From assembly GCA_041739345.1 (NCBI GenBank), contig JBGSNZ010000036.1, positions 122,344 to 186,343 on the forward strand: DNA of 64,000 nucleotides. The letters run 5' to 3'. The notes beneath the pieces are model-generated. The model saw nothing but the letters and a program-made list of their open reading frames with translations. It was not told the DNA's origin and did not search any database. The translations under genes and the position numbers were made by a program. The stretch is from DIGJ01 sp041739345 (lineage in GTDB: Bacteria > Bacillota > Clostridia > Lachnospirales > Lachnospiraceae). Positions 1 to 8,169 of the stretch are shown in pieces; the stretch's first letter is position 1; each line of letters opens with the position of its first letter.

Positions 1-2
1 TC

Positions 3-203
3 ACCGAGTGCGCTATGATGTGTCAAATGTCAACAACTCTCATGTCTATGAACGCTCAATCTTCAATGCAACATTGTCAACTTTGTGCAACAATATGTGA
101 TAAATGCGCTCAGGAGTGTGAAATGTTCAAAGACCAGCATTGTCAAGAATGCGCAGGAATCTGTAAAAAATGTGCTACCGAATGTAAAAACATGAAAATG
201 TAA
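3..203 (+). CDS. DUF326-like four-helix copper-binding protein, 3' part
   Basis: The reading frame is already open at the window edge, so the N-terminus lies outside. The visible 66 residues are packed with cysteines in CxxC(x)xxC spacing (CQLCATICDKCAQEC, CQECAGICKKCATEC). This is the signature of the DUF326 / Csp-like four-helix bundle proteins that store or buffer Cu(I). The methionine-rich stretch at the visible start (MMCQMSTTLMSMNAQ) also suits soft-metal binding. The ATG at 15 is internal; in-frame codons continue upstream of it. The family call is from the cysteine pattern; copper as the metal is family knowledge, not shown here. Confidence 0.75.
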   Translation, partial: TECAMMCQMSTTLMSMNAQSSMQHCQLCATICDKCAQECEMFKDQHCQECAGICKKCATECKNMKM

Positions 204-554
204 TTTATTTATTATATTCAGATAACATTTGCTACACTGACTTTAATAATTGCATACAACTGCCAAGTAGACAGAAAAAACAAATCCCTCCAAAGTAGAT
301 TTTGGTTATTTAGCATGTCTACTTTAGAGGCAATGTCATTAAGTTAAGTAGTAAGAGCAGATTAATGTATTAAAAAATGGTGAACGCAATCAGTGTTCAC
401 CATTTATGATTTAAACTTGCCATAAATAAATCTCCCAAAGCAATGTATATAAATATTATGACATCTTGCAAATTTTGATAGAATAATTTTATAATATTTT
501 TTAACTATCTGCAAATACTATCTCTAAATAAATAAAGAATAAGGAGATATTATT
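204..554. other. Intergenic region with two hairpins
   Basis: No ORF with a ribosome binding site was seen. An imperfect hairpin lies at 287-330 (arms around AAAGTAGA/TCTACTTT). A stronger one lies at 375-404, with an 11-bp stem AAATGGTGAAC/GTTCACCATTT followed by a weak T-rich tract. The second is a likely transcription end for the cysteine-rich gene. The rest is AT-rich promoter-like DNA upstream of the DUF1540 gene. Confidence 0.5.
375..410 (+). terminator. Probable intrinsic terminator after the DUF326 gene
   Basis: Perfect 11-bp stem (375-385 with 394-404) around an 8-nt loop. The downstream T tract is poor, so termination is inferred mostly from the stem. Confidence 0.45.
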
Positions 555-728
555 ATGCTAAGAGAAGGAAAAAATGAATCCATTCAATGCACAATTAAAA
601 ATTGCGAGAATCATGCAAAAAATGATGACTTCTGTGCGCTAGAAAAAATTTCAGTTGGTACACACGAGAGTAATCCAACTAATGTAGAATGTACTGATTG
701 TGAATCTTTTAAAAATAAAACTTGGTAA
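555..728 (+). CDS. DUF1540 domain protein, 57 aa
   Basis: Small protein read from an ATG preceded by AAGGAGATA at 541-549, a strong ribosome binding site. It carries the four-cysteine DUF1540 pattern: IQCTIKNCENH, then FCALEKISVG, then VECTDCESF. Such proteins are common in spore-forming clostridia, often in one or two domain copies, and probably bind a metal ion; their role is not established. It stands alone between two terminators, so it is likely a monocistronic unit. The family assignment is confident; no function is claimed. Confidence 0.8.
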   Translation: MLREGKNESIQCTIKNCENHAKNDDFCALEKISVGTHESNPTNVECTDCESFKNKTW

Positions 729-738
729 TTTTTAATTT

Positions 739-763
739 GCGGGGATAATTCCCCGCATTTTTT
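739..763 (+). terminator. Intrinsic terminator after the DUF1540 gene
   Basis: GCGGGG (739-744), loop ATAATT, CCCCGC (751-756), then ATTTTTT. GC-rich stem plus T tract. Confidence 0.85.
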
Positions 764-809
764 ATCTATACATCTACATTACATAAACCCCAATTATCTC
801 CTATGGCAT

Positions 810-853
810 AAATGTTACGAAAATGTTACAATCATTTTGTACTTAGCTAATAC
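810..853 (+). promoter_or_regulatory. Tandem 11-bp direct repeat and possible promoter for the micro-ORF
   Basis: AAATGTTACGA (810-820) is followed at once by AAATGTTACAA (821-831). The second copy runs into a weak -35 (TTACAA, 826-831), 16 bp ahead of a -10-like TAATAC (848-853). Exact head-to-tail repeats at this place look like a regulator site. Both the promoter and the operator are inferred. Confidence 0.35.
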
Positions 854-878
854 AAATAAATCAAAGGAGGATAAGTCT

Positions 879-944
879 ATGTGTTTCAGATTTTATAATT
901 GTCATGATTTAACAGCTCTTATCCGCTCTTGTTTCGGATATTAA
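879..944 (+). CDS. Micro-ORF, 21 aa, three cysteines
   Basis: ATG at 879 sits 8 nt after AAAGGAGG (863-870), one of the best ribosome binding sites in the window. The 21-codon frame begins MCFRFYNCHDL and ends RSCFGY, with cysteines at residues 2, 8 and 18. It stops 13 nt before a strong terminator, so it could be a self-contained transcript of about 120 nt. There is no run of one amino acid that would mark a classic attenuation leader. I do not recognise the peptide. It could be a signalling or toxic peptide, a leader peptide, or a chance ORF in a small RNA. Confidence 0.5.
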   Translation: MCFRFYNCHDLTALIRSCFGY

Positions 945-957
945 TATTGATACTTTG

Positions 958-983
958 GCTCTGACTTTTGTCAGAGCTTTTTT
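958..983 (+). terminator. Strong intrinsic terminator after the micro-ORF
   Basis: GCTCTGAC (958-965), loop TTTT, GTCAGAGC (970-977), then six T. Perfect 8-bp stem. Confidence 0.9.
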
Positions 984-1116
984 ATGGCTCGCATCCATAT
1001 CTGTTAAACCAGATTTTATTTAGGCAAATTTTATTGATTCTTAGTAAAATATGGAATATATTAGATATATCTGATCTTAAGAAATCTAATCTTAAAAAAT
1101 ATAATACTATCTGGAG

Positions 1117-1530
1117 GTGAATAATATACAAAATGTATTTAAAATAGGAATACTAGATATTCAACCCTCTCAATTATTTATATCAAAGATGAAACTAAAA
1201 AAAGTTTCAGAATGGTTAAACTATAAAAATATCGATAATTATGATCCAGTTCCAGTTAAAAAATTAAACGGACAAATCATTTTTACTGATGGTCATACAC
1301 GAGCATTTGCGCTATATAAAATAGGAATTGAAGATATTCGCTGTACTTGGGATGAGGATGAACTTGATTGGGAAGCTTATCAAATTTGTGTAGATTGGTG
1401 CGCCCAAGAAGGGATAACAAATATTTCTCATTTCAAACAAAGGGTAATTAGCAATGAAAGTTACGAACTATTATGGTGCGACAGATGCAAAAAAATGCAT
1501 GAGCAATTGGAAGAAGAAAGAAGCAAGTAA
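1117..1530 (+). CDS. ParB/Srx-fold-like hypothetical protein, about 134-137 aa
   Basis: The protein carries a ParB-like N-terminal core (LDIQPSQLFIS, then VPVKKLNGQIIFTDGHTRAFA with the GHTR motif). A conserved tail follows (DEDELDWEAYQICVDWC). I recall the same arrangement in uncharacterised clostridial proteins. It is not a chromosome-partition ParB: there is no helix-turn-helix domain and no parA neighbour. The start is unclear. The GTG at 1117 overlaps the Shine-Dalgarno GGAGG (1113-1117), while an in-frame ATA at 1126 has ideal 8-nt spacing. The function is unknown, perhaps nucleotide or nucleic-acid binding. The gene ends 7 nt before a large palindromic repeat. Confidence 0.65.
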   Translation: MNNIQNVFKIGILDIQPSQLFISKMKLKKVSEWLNYKNIDNYDPVPVKKLNGQIIFTDGHTRAFALYKIGIEDIRCTWDEDELDWEAYQICVDWCAQEGITNISHFKQRVISNESYELLWCDRCKKMHEQLEEERSK

Positions 1531-1536
1531 AAAAAA

Positions 1537-1804
1537 CGCGGGGCCGTTTATCAAAATCAGCAATAAAGCGGTGGTCATAACCTTCCTAATTCGAATGGAG
1601 CGCAGGACCTGTTCTTGGCATCATGTTAGCATATGAGATAGAAACTCTATTGAAAATACGCTCCCATAAGAGCTTATTTTAAATGATTAGAGGTTCTATC
1701 GAATGTTTATGCGGGTTGATGTCAAGAACAGGTCCTGCGCTCCATTCGAATTTCGAAAACCTATATCCACCGCTTTCTTGCGTGACTTCCCCAAATCCCC
1801 CGCG
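1537..1804. repeat. 268-bp imperfect palindromic element (MITE-like)
   Basis: Three nested pairs of arms fold the whole segment on itself. The outer pair is CGCGGGG (1537-1543) with CCCCGCG (1798-1804). The middle pair is a 15-nt arm (1560-1574) with its complement (1767-1781), one mismatch. The inner pair is a 36-nt arm (1588-1623) with its complement (1717-1752), one mismatch. Weaker pairing continues into the loop (GATAGAA / TTCTATC). No ORF is present. Such structure suits a non-autonomous palindromic repeat or MITE, or a very long hairpin RNA. No target-site duplication is visible. Confidence 0.75.
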
Positions 1805-1843
1805 TCCGTCCCCCACCGTTAAACTAGACTTCCATATTGCTAC

Positions 1844-1875
1844 AAAAAAGGACTGACATTTTGTCAGTCCTTTTT
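1844..1875 (-). terminator. Bidirectional terminator after the 5'-nucleotidase gene
   Basis: AAAAAAGGACTGACA (1844-1858) pairs with TGTCAGTCCTTTTT (1862-1875) around a 3-nt loop. The A/T-flanked perfect stem can work on both strands. It lies just past the stop of the nucleotidase gene. Confidence 0.9.
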
Positions 1876-1893
1876 CATAAATTCACAGAAGTA

Positions 1894-4197
1894 TTATTTA
1901 ACTTTTACGTTAACTGTCTTTGTGATTCCTTCTACAGTTACACTTACTTTCGCTTTTCCAGCTTTCTTTGCACTTACAGTAACTACATCATTACTGCTTG
2001 TTTTTGTAAGTTTAACAATTGCTTTATCACTTGTTGTCCAAGTAATATCAGATGCATTGTAACCAGCAACTTCTACATTGAAGGTTGCTGTTGCACCTTT
2101 CTTTAAAGACTTCACTGCATTTAATTTAACACTTGCTTTGCTTACAACAATTGGTGTTTCAACTGTAAGTTTTTTACCATCTGTTAATTCAACATTTGAA
2201 GTAATCTTAGCTTTTCCTGTTGCTTTTGCTTCTAATTTTCCATCTGTACTTACTGTAACAACAGCGTCGTCGCTTGATGCATATGTTACGCTCTTAACGG
2301 CACTTGTATCGCCAACTACTTTCATAGTTGAAGTGTTTCCAGTTGTTCCACCTAAGTAGAGGTTTTGTTGAGCTTTTGATACGGTTGCAATTTTCTTAAA
2401 GTTATCTTCTGTAACTGCTTTTACGTTTGGAGTTCTTCCATCTGCTGATACAGGAATGGCAAGAAGTCCAGCAGATACTAAATCAGCAACTGCTGCATGT
2501 TTTTCTTTGTCCCAGTTTGTTCCTGTAACTTTCCAGTTATTTGATAAAGAAGGTGAAATTACACCACCTTTTACATTTTTAATGTAATCACCAATTAATT
2601 CACGAACACCACCAATATTACCAGCCACATCTTTTTCTAATACGATAGGAAGCTTCTCGCCTTCTTTAAAGATTGGTCCATATGTTAAAAGCTGAGAACT
2701 TGCACGATAGTTATTTACTGCTACCACTAATACATCTGCGTTCTTTAATTTTGTTCCATCCGCTTTTTTAACATTTTCAATTCTACTTCCTACTGGTTTT
2801 GATACGTTTACATCATATGAAATACCTGTGAACATATCGTAATTATATCCTCGTACATCTGGATTAAAGGAAAGGGTTAAGTCTCCAGCTTTATAGGTAT
2901 TATAGTAGCTTGCTGACCATTCCATAAATTTCTTTAACTGTGATCCGGTCATTTGCATTTTATATAATGTATTTGTATATTTATAAATTAATGCAGTGTC
3001 ACATTTTTTTATACTACCTGCATACATATTAGCTGCTGTATTGAAAGCTGCTGCTGCTGATACATCTGCTCCTGTATAGTACATCTGTACTTCATTGATT
3101 AAGTTAATCATTGCACTTTCAGCAATCTGAGACTGTGGAATGCCTTTAATTTCATCTGCATCTACAAGATTACCACCCTTTAATTTACCAATCACCTGAT
3201 TTGCATCTTTGATTGCTTTTGTATTATAGGAATCTAAACCTTTTACAAGTGCTTCATCTGCAGCATAAGTTGCAGTAGAAATAAGTTTAGATGCCTTATC
3301 TTTGATTTCATATGTTCCATCAGACTTCTTGCTCAATGTAATATTAATCTGTGCAACAGTAGCACCATCGCTCTTGTTTTCAACAGTTAATACTCCGCTG
3401 TGCTCTACACCTTCAACACCTTTGTGCTCATGTGCTGCAATAATAAGGTCGATTTCAGGACAAGCTTTTGCAAGATCTTCAACACCGGAATCTGCAACAT
3501 CATATTCATTGCTTTCTCCCATATGTTCTGCTGCAATAATAACATCAACTTTATCTTTGATTTCAGCAATTACCTTTTTGGTTTCTTCTACAGGATCTGT
3601 AACTTTATAGTTCTTTAAATTTTCGCTATCCCATCTTGTGATGTTTGGTGTTACCATACCGATAATACCAATTTTAACACCATCTTTTTCGATGATAGTA
3701 TAAGCGTCTGCAAGGTTTTTACCTTTTTTTGTATAAACATTACCAAACAATACTTTGGCATTCTGTTGTTTCACGATTTTTTGTAGTGTTGGAATTCCAT
3801 AATTAAATTCGTGGTTACCCGCAACTGCTACATCATATTTCATTAAATTCATTGCAGCCATCATTGGATGAGTATCATCCTTTAAGAATAGTTCTGCTGA
3901 GTTACCTTGTATTACATCCCCTACATCAATTAAAACCGTATTCGCATTTTTACCACGAAGTTCATTTACTACTGTTGAAATCTGTGCCAAACTTCCACCT
4001 GTTGATGCAGCATTTAATGCATAGTCATATGGAAGAAATTTTCCATGTACATCACTTGTAGCTAGTACTTGAATTGTCACATCACCTGTTGCTGTTGCTT
4101 TTGCTGTTTCCTCTGCGAGCACTGTCATATTGGAACTTGTTGCGATAATCGCAACTGCACTTAACATCGCTAAGGCCTTTTTAAATATCTTTTTCAT
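1894..4197 (-). CDS. Secreted 5'-nucleotidase / 2',3'-cyclic phosphodiesterase with Ig-like tail
   Basis: Metallophosphoesterase that removes phosphate from extracellular nucleotides. The ATG at 4197 is preferred over an in-frame ATG at 4242 because GGGAG lies just upstream of it. The 767-aa protein starts with a signal peptide (MKKIFKKALAMLSAVAIIA). The metal-binding motifs follow in order: TSDVHG, GDVIQG, GNHEF, AAEHMG and AHEHKG (about residues 45-255). A 5'-nucleotidase C-terminal domain follows (about 330-510). The tail (about 600-767) is two bacterial Ig-like units, one of Big2 type, which usually mediate surface attachment. It is monocistronic, between the dnaJ terminator and its own. 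There is no LPXTG motif. Confidence 0.88.
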   Translation of the reverse strand: MKKIFKKALAMLSAVAIIATSSNMTVLAEETAKATATGDVTIQVLATSDVHGKFLPYDYALNAASTGGSLAQISTVVNELRGKNANTVLIDVGDVIQGNSAELFLKDDTHPMMAAMNLMKYDVAVAGNHEFNYGIPTLQKIVKQQNAKVLFGNVYTKKGKNLADAYTIIEKDGVKIGIIGMVTPNITRWDSENLKNYKVTDPVEETKKVIAEIKDKVDVIIAAEHMGESNEYDVADSGVEDLAKACPEIDLIIAAHEHKGVEGVEHSGVLTVENKSDGATVAQINITLSKKSDGTYEIKDKASKLISTATYAADEALVKGLDSYNTKAIKDANQVIGKLKGGNLVDADEIKGIPQSQIAESAMINLINEVQMYYTGADVSAAAAFNTAANMYAGSIKKCDTALIYKYTNTLYKMQMTGSQLKKFMEWSASYYNTYKAGDLTLSFNPDVRGYNYDMFTGISYDVNVSKPVGSRIENVKKADGTKLKNADVLVVAVNNYRASSQLLTYGPIFKEGEKLPIVLEKDVAGNIGGVRELIGDYIKNVKGGVISPSLSNNWKVTGTNWDKEKHAAVADLVSAGLLAIPVSADGRTPNVKAVTEDNFKKIATVSKAQQNLYLGGTTGNTSTMKVVGDTSAVKSVTYASSDDAVVTVSTDGKLEAKATGKAKITSNVELTDGKKLTVETPIVVSKASVKLNAVKSLKKGATATFNVEVAGYNASDITWTTSDKAIVKLTKTSSNDVVTVSAKKAGKAKVSVTVEGITKTVNVKVK

Positions 4198-4254
4198 GTC
4201 TCTTATCTCCCTCTTTTTGTTAATTTTGACTAGATATTCCATCCATCAGTATTT

Positions 4255-4297
4255 ATTATAGTCTTTATGCACAAACTATTAAAGGGACATTTGTCCC
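4255..4297 (-). promoter_or_regulatory. Promoter of the 5'-nucleotidase gene with abutting palindrome
   Basis: On the minus strand a perfect -10 TATAAT (4255-4260) lies 17 bp from a weak -35 TTTAAT (4278-4283). Directly against the -35 is the perfect palindrome GGGACATTTGTCCC (4284-4297). Such a site beside a weak -35 suggests an activator, possibly a phosphate or nucleoside sensor. The regulator is unknown. Confidence 0.5.
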
Positions 4298-4321
4298 ATT
4301 TTTTGTCAATTATATGTAAAA

Positions 4322-4351
4322 ATACGGTAACGAAATCCCCCGCTACCGTAT
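4322..4351 (-). terminator. Terminator of the hrcA-grpE-dnaK-dnaJ operon
   Basis: ATACGGTA (4322-4329) pairs with TACCGTAT (4344-4351). On the minus strand a T-rich tract follows. It starts 6 nt past the dnaJ stop. Confidence 0.85.
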
Positions 4352-4357
4352 CTTTTT

Positions 4358-5545
4358 CTATTCAAAAAACTCATTCAATTTATCTTTAAATTTCTTCTTT
4401 CCCTTGCCATGCTCTACTTCTTCTTTTATGTCCTCTTTTGGCTCTTCCTTAATATGTTGCCCCGTCATTGCCTGATCAAAGGATTTTAACAATTCTTTTT
4501 GTTCTGAATTCAGACCAGTTGGTACCTGAACTACTAAAGTAACATAATGATCCCCCCGTACAGATTTATTACGCAATGTCGGAACTCCTTTTCCTCGAAG
4601 CCGTACTTTTGTATCTGTTTGAGTTCCTGCCTTTACCGTATATACAACATCTCCATCTATGGTAGTAATACGAATATCCCCACCAAGAACTGCTTGCGCG
4701 TAAGAAATTGGTGCCGTTGAAAAAATATCATAATCCTGACGTTGTAATATTGGATGACGACTTACATTTACTTCAACCAATAAATCACCTCTAGGTCCGC
4801 CATTTAATCCCGGTTCACCTTTTTCACGTATACGTACGCTTTGACCGTTATCTATACCAGCTGGTATCGTTATTGTTATTTTCTTTTTATTGTTAATGTA
4901 ACCTGTGCCATAGCAATCTGGGCACTTCTCTTTAATAATTTTACCAGTTCCGTGGCAATCTGGACAAGTTTGTACATTACGAACCATTCCAAATAAAGAC
5001 TGCTGCGTAAATACAACTTGACCTTTTCCTCCACATTTTGAACAAGTTTCCGCAGAACTTCCTTGTTTTGCTCCGGTTCCGTGACAGGTATTACATTCAT
5101 CTTTTAAATTTAGTTCCAGTTGTTTTTCTACACCAAAACAAGCTTCTTCAAACGTAATTCGAACAGATGCGCGAACATTGGCACCTTTCATTGGACCATT
5201 GTTTGGTCTTCTACTCCGGCTTCCACCACCGAATAAATCGCCAAAAATATCGCCAAAAATATCACCCATATCCATACCAGAGAAATCAAAGCCGCCAGCT
5301 CCGGCTCCGCCATTTTCAAATGCCGAATGACCAAACTGGTCATACTGTCTTCTCTTATCTGCATCGCTTAATACTGCATACGCTTCGGAAGCCTCTTTAA
5401 ACTTCTTTTCTGCCTCTGCATCACCCGGATTCATATCAGGATGGTATTTTTTTGCTAATGCTCTATATGCTTTTTTAATTTCATCATCCGCAGCGGTTCT
5501 CGCTACTCCAAGCACTTCGTAATAATCTCTCTTACTCTCAGCCAT
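4358..5545 (-). CDS. dnaJ: Chaperone protein DnaJ
   Basis: Hsp40 co-chaperone that loads clients on DnaK and stimulates its ATPase. The 395-aa protein has all domains in order. The J domain has HPD at residues 35-37, followed by a Gly/Phe-rich linker (about 75-110, FGDIFGDLFGGG). Four CxxCxGxG zinc repeats follow (CNTCHGTG, CSKCGGKG, CPDCHGTG, CPDCYGTG), then the C-terminal substrate domains. The last 35 residues are a charged Lys/Glu tail. It is the last gene of the heat-shock operon, 92 bp after dnaK with a GC-rich hairpin between them. GGAG precedes the ATG. Confidence 0.97.
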   Translation of the reverse strand: MAESKRDYYEVLGVARTAADDEIKKAYRALAKKYHPDMNPGDAEAEKKFKEASEAYAVLSDADKRRQYDQFGHSAFENGGAGAGGFDFSGMDMGDIFGDIFGDLFGGGSRSRRPNNGPMKGANVRASVRITFEEACFGVEKQLELNLKDECNTCHGTGAKQGSSAETCSKCGGKGQVVFTQQSLFGMVRNVQTCPDCHGTGKIIKEKCPDCYGTGYINNKKKITITIPAGIDNGQSVRIREKGEPGLNGGPRGDLLVEVNVSRHPILQRQDYDIFSTAPISYAQAVLGGDIRITTIDGDVVYTVKAGTQTDTKVRLRGKGVPTLRNKSVRGDHYVTLVVQVPTGLNSEQKELLKSFDQAMTGQHIKEEPKEDIKEEVEHGKGKKKFKDKLNEFFE

Positions 5546-5591
5546 AGTTTTGATTCTCCAGTCTTACTTATCTTCTTATATATCACAATTT

Positions 5592-5610
5592 CCCCCGCCG
5601 ATGGCGGGGG
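5592..5610 (-). terminator. GC-rich hairpin between dnaK and dnaJ
   Basis: CCCCCGCC (5592-5599), loop GAT, GGCGGGGG (5603-5610): a perfect 8-bp GC stem. On the minus strand it is followed by AAATTGTGATA, so there is no T tract. It is more likely a processing or mRNA-stability element, or a partial attenuator, than a full terminator. Confidence 0.55.
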
Positions 5611-5637
5611 ATATTTTATCTATTTGTTCAAATACTT

Positions 5638-7506
5638 TTATACTTCGCGATAGTCGCCATCCACAACATCACTATCATAGCTTTCCGGTGCCGGCTGACC
5701 CTGTCCGCCCATGTTACCCATATCTGGACCAGCGCCTTGACCCTGTGCTTGTTCATATACCTTCTGGAACAAAGCTTGTGCATCTGTCATTAATTTTTCT
5801 TTTGCAGCTTTGATATCTTCTACTTCACCATCTGACATTACTTCAGGATTGGATTTTTCGATTAATTCTTTTAAGTGAGCAAGGTCTGCTTCAACTCCTG
5901 CTTTTTCATCTGCACTTAATTTATCCCCAACTTCCTGCAATGCTTTTTCTGTCTGGAATACCATAGAATCCGCATCGTTTCTTGCATCAATTGCATCTTT
6001 ACGTTTCTTATCCTGAGCTTCAAATTCAGTAGCTTCTCTTACCGCTTTGTCAATATCAGAATCAGACATGTTAGATCCAGCTGTAATTGTAACGTGTTGC
6101 TCTTTTCCTGTTCCTAAATCTTTTGCAGATACATTTACAATACCATTTGCATCAATATCAAATGTTACTTCGATCTGTGGAACGCCTCTTCTTGCTGGTG
6201 GAATACCATCCAAACGGAATTGTCCAAGAGATTTGTTATCTTTCGCAAACTGTCTTTCACCTTGTACGATATTGATATCAACAGCGGTCTGATTATCTGC
6301 AGCAGTTGAAAAAATCTGGCTCTTCTTTGTTGGAATTGTTGTATTTCTTTCGATTAATCGAGTCGCAACACCACCCATAGTTTCAATAGATAAGGAAAGT
6401 GGAGTTACATCAAGTAAAAGAATATCACCTGCGCCAGCATCTCCTGCTAATTTACCACCCTGGATAGAAGCTCCTAAAGCTACACATTCGTCTGGGTTTA
6501 AGTTCTTGGATGGTTCTTTTCCTGTTAATTGTTTTACTTTATCCTGAACTGCTGGGATACGAGTAGAACCACCAACTAATAATACCTGACCTAACTCAGA
6601 TGATGAAATTCCAGCATCTCTTAATGCATTTTGAACAGGAGCAACGGTTCTTTCAACTAAATCATGTGTTAATTCATCAAATTTTGCTCTGGTTAAGTTC
6701 ATGTCGAAATGTTTTGGTCCTTCTTGTGTTGCTGTAATGAAAGGAAGGTTAATATTTGTTGTTGTTGCAGAAGATAATTCCTTTTTCGCTTTTTCTGCAG
6801 CTTCTTTTAATCGTTGAAGTGCCATCTTATCAGTAGATAAATCAACACCTTCTGCTTTTTTAAATTCATCAATCATGTAGCGGGTGATTTTTTCATCAAA
6901 ATCATCTCCACCAAGTCTATTATCTCCAGATGTTGCTAAAACTTCGATAACGCCATCTCCAATTTCGATAACGGAAACATCGAATGTACCACCACCTAAG
7001 TCGTATACCATAATTTTTTGTTCATGTTCATTATCAAGACCATAAGCTAATGCTGCAGCAGTAGGCTCATTAATAATACGTTTTACATCAAGACCAGCGA
7101 TCTTACCAGCATCTTTGGTTGCTTGACGTTGTGCATCATTGAAATATGCAGGTACTGTGATAACTGCTTCTGTGACTTTTTCTCCAAGATAGCTTTCTGC
7201 ATCTGTTTTTAATTTTTGAAGAACCATTGCAGAAATTTCCTGTGGTGTATATTTCTTGTCGTCAATGCCTACTTTAAAATCAGTACCCATATGTCTTTTG
7301 ATAGATGAAATAGTCTTATCAGAGTTTGTTACTGCCTGACGTTTTGCTGGTTCACCAACGAGACGTTCCCCGTTTTTTGTAAATGCCACAACAGATGGTG
7401 TTGTTCTTGCTCCTTCTGTATTTGAGATGACAACTGGCTGGCCACCTTCCATAACTGCTACGCATGAATTTGTTGTTCCTAAATCAATTCCGATTATTTT
7501 ACTCAT
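5638..7506 (-). CDS. dnaK: Molecular chaperone DnaK (Hsp70)
   Basis: ATP-dependent Hsp70 chaperone, 622 aa. The phosphate-1 motif IGIDLGTTNSCVAVMEGG is at the N-terminus and the phosphate-2 motif YDLGGGTFDVSV is near residue 170. The interdomain region DVTPLSLSIETMGG is near residue 365, followed by the substrate-binding domain and an alpha-helical lid. The tail is Gly/Gln-rich and ends in an acidic segment (DSDVVDGDYREV). The length is that of Gram-positive DnaK. AGGAGGAC precedes the ATG. It is the third gene of the hrcA operon, controlled by CIRCE. Confidence 0.98.
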   Translation of the reverse strand: MSKIIGIDLGTTNSCVAVMEGGQPVVISNTEGARTTPSVVAFTKNGERLVGEPAKRQAVTNSDKTISSIKRHMGTDFKVGIDDKKYTPQEISAMVLQKLKTDAESYLGEKVTEAVITVPAYFNDAQRQATKDAGKIAGLDVKRIINEPTAAALAYGLDNEHEQKIMVYDLGGGTFDVSVIEIGDGVIEVLATSGDNRLGGDDFDEKITRYMIDEFKKAEGVDLSTDKMALQRLKEAAEKAKKELSSATTTNINLPFITATQEGPKHFDMNLTRAKFDELTHDLVERTVAPVQNALRDAGISSSELGQVLLVGGSTRIPAVQDKVKQLTGKEPSKNLNPDECVALGASIQGGKLAGDAGAGDILLLDVTPLSLSIETMGGVATRLIERNTTIPTKKSQIFSTAADNQTAVDINIVQGERQFAKDNKSLGQFRLDGIPPARRGVPQIEVTFDIDANGIVNVSAKDLGTGKEQHVTITAGSNMSDSDIDKAVREATEFEAQDKKRKDAIDARNDADSMVFQTEKALQEVGDKLSADEKAGVEADLAHLKELIEKSNPEVMSDGEVEDIKAAKEKLMTDAQALFQKVYEQAQGQGAGPDMGNMGGQGQPAPESYDSDVVDGDYREV

Positions 7507-7538
7507 AATAAAGTCCTCCTAAATTTTATACTGTCTAA

Positions 7539-8150
7539 TTAGTTAACTACTTTTACCATACTGTGTCTTACTACCGATTCTCGATACATATAACCTCTTT
7601 GTAATTCTTCAGAAACGATATTTTCTCCAAAGTTGTCATCCTCTGCATGCATTACTGCATTGTGTAGGTTTGGATCAAATTCTTTTCCAATCGCTTCGAT
7701 AGGTGTTACTCCTGCAGATTCAAGTGTTGTTAGTAGCTGCTTGTAAATCTGCTCTATTCCTTGAACAAACGCAGAATCTTTCTCATCTTCTGGCACAGAA
7801 CCTATACCGCGTTCAAAGTTATCAATGATTGGCAAAATCTTTTCTATGATGTCTTTTGCACCAATTTCAAACATGTGTACTTTTTCTTTTTCCGTACGTT
7901 TCCGGAAATTATCAAATTCTGCCATTGTTCTCATGAGCTTATCATTCAATTCTTCAATTTGCTCGTCTTTTTTATCTTTCTTCTTTTTGAATCCCTTTTT
8001 CTCTTTTTTTTCAGGATCAGCATCGTCTTTCTTTTCTACGGATGCTTCTTTCTCTTCCTGTTTATTTTCGGGAATTGTCTCTTCTACTTTTGTTATGCTT
8101 TCTTCAAAAGTATTGTCTTCATCCTGTTTTACTGTTTCGTTTTCTAGCAC
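7539..8150 (-). CDS. grpE: Nucleotide exchange factor GrpE
   Basis: GrpE releases ADP from DnaK. The core is typical: a long coiled coil (LMRTMAEFDNFRKRTEKEK), then the C-terminal beta domain ending GYMYRESVVRHSMVKVVN. The first 75 residues are a highly charged Glu/Lys extension. I chose the GTG at 8150 (203 aa) because AAAGGCGG lies 10 nt upstream, between the hrcA stop and this codon. An ATG at 8195 would give 218 aa but would overlap hrcA by 26 nt and has no Shine-Dalgarno sequence. The gene is 32 bp upstream of dnaK. Confidence 0.93.
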   Translation of the reverse strand: MLENETVKQDEDNTFEESITKVEETIPENKQEEKEASVEKKDDADPEKKEKKGFKKKKDKKDEQIEELNDKLMRTMAEFDNFRKRTEKEKVHMFEIGAKDIIEKILPIIDNFERGIGSVPEDEKDSAFVQGIEQIYKQLLTTLESAGVTPIEAIGKEFDPNLHNAVMHAEDDNFGENIVSEELQRGYMYRESVVRHSMVKVVN

Positions 8151-8169
8151 CTTTTTGTTTCCGCCTTTC

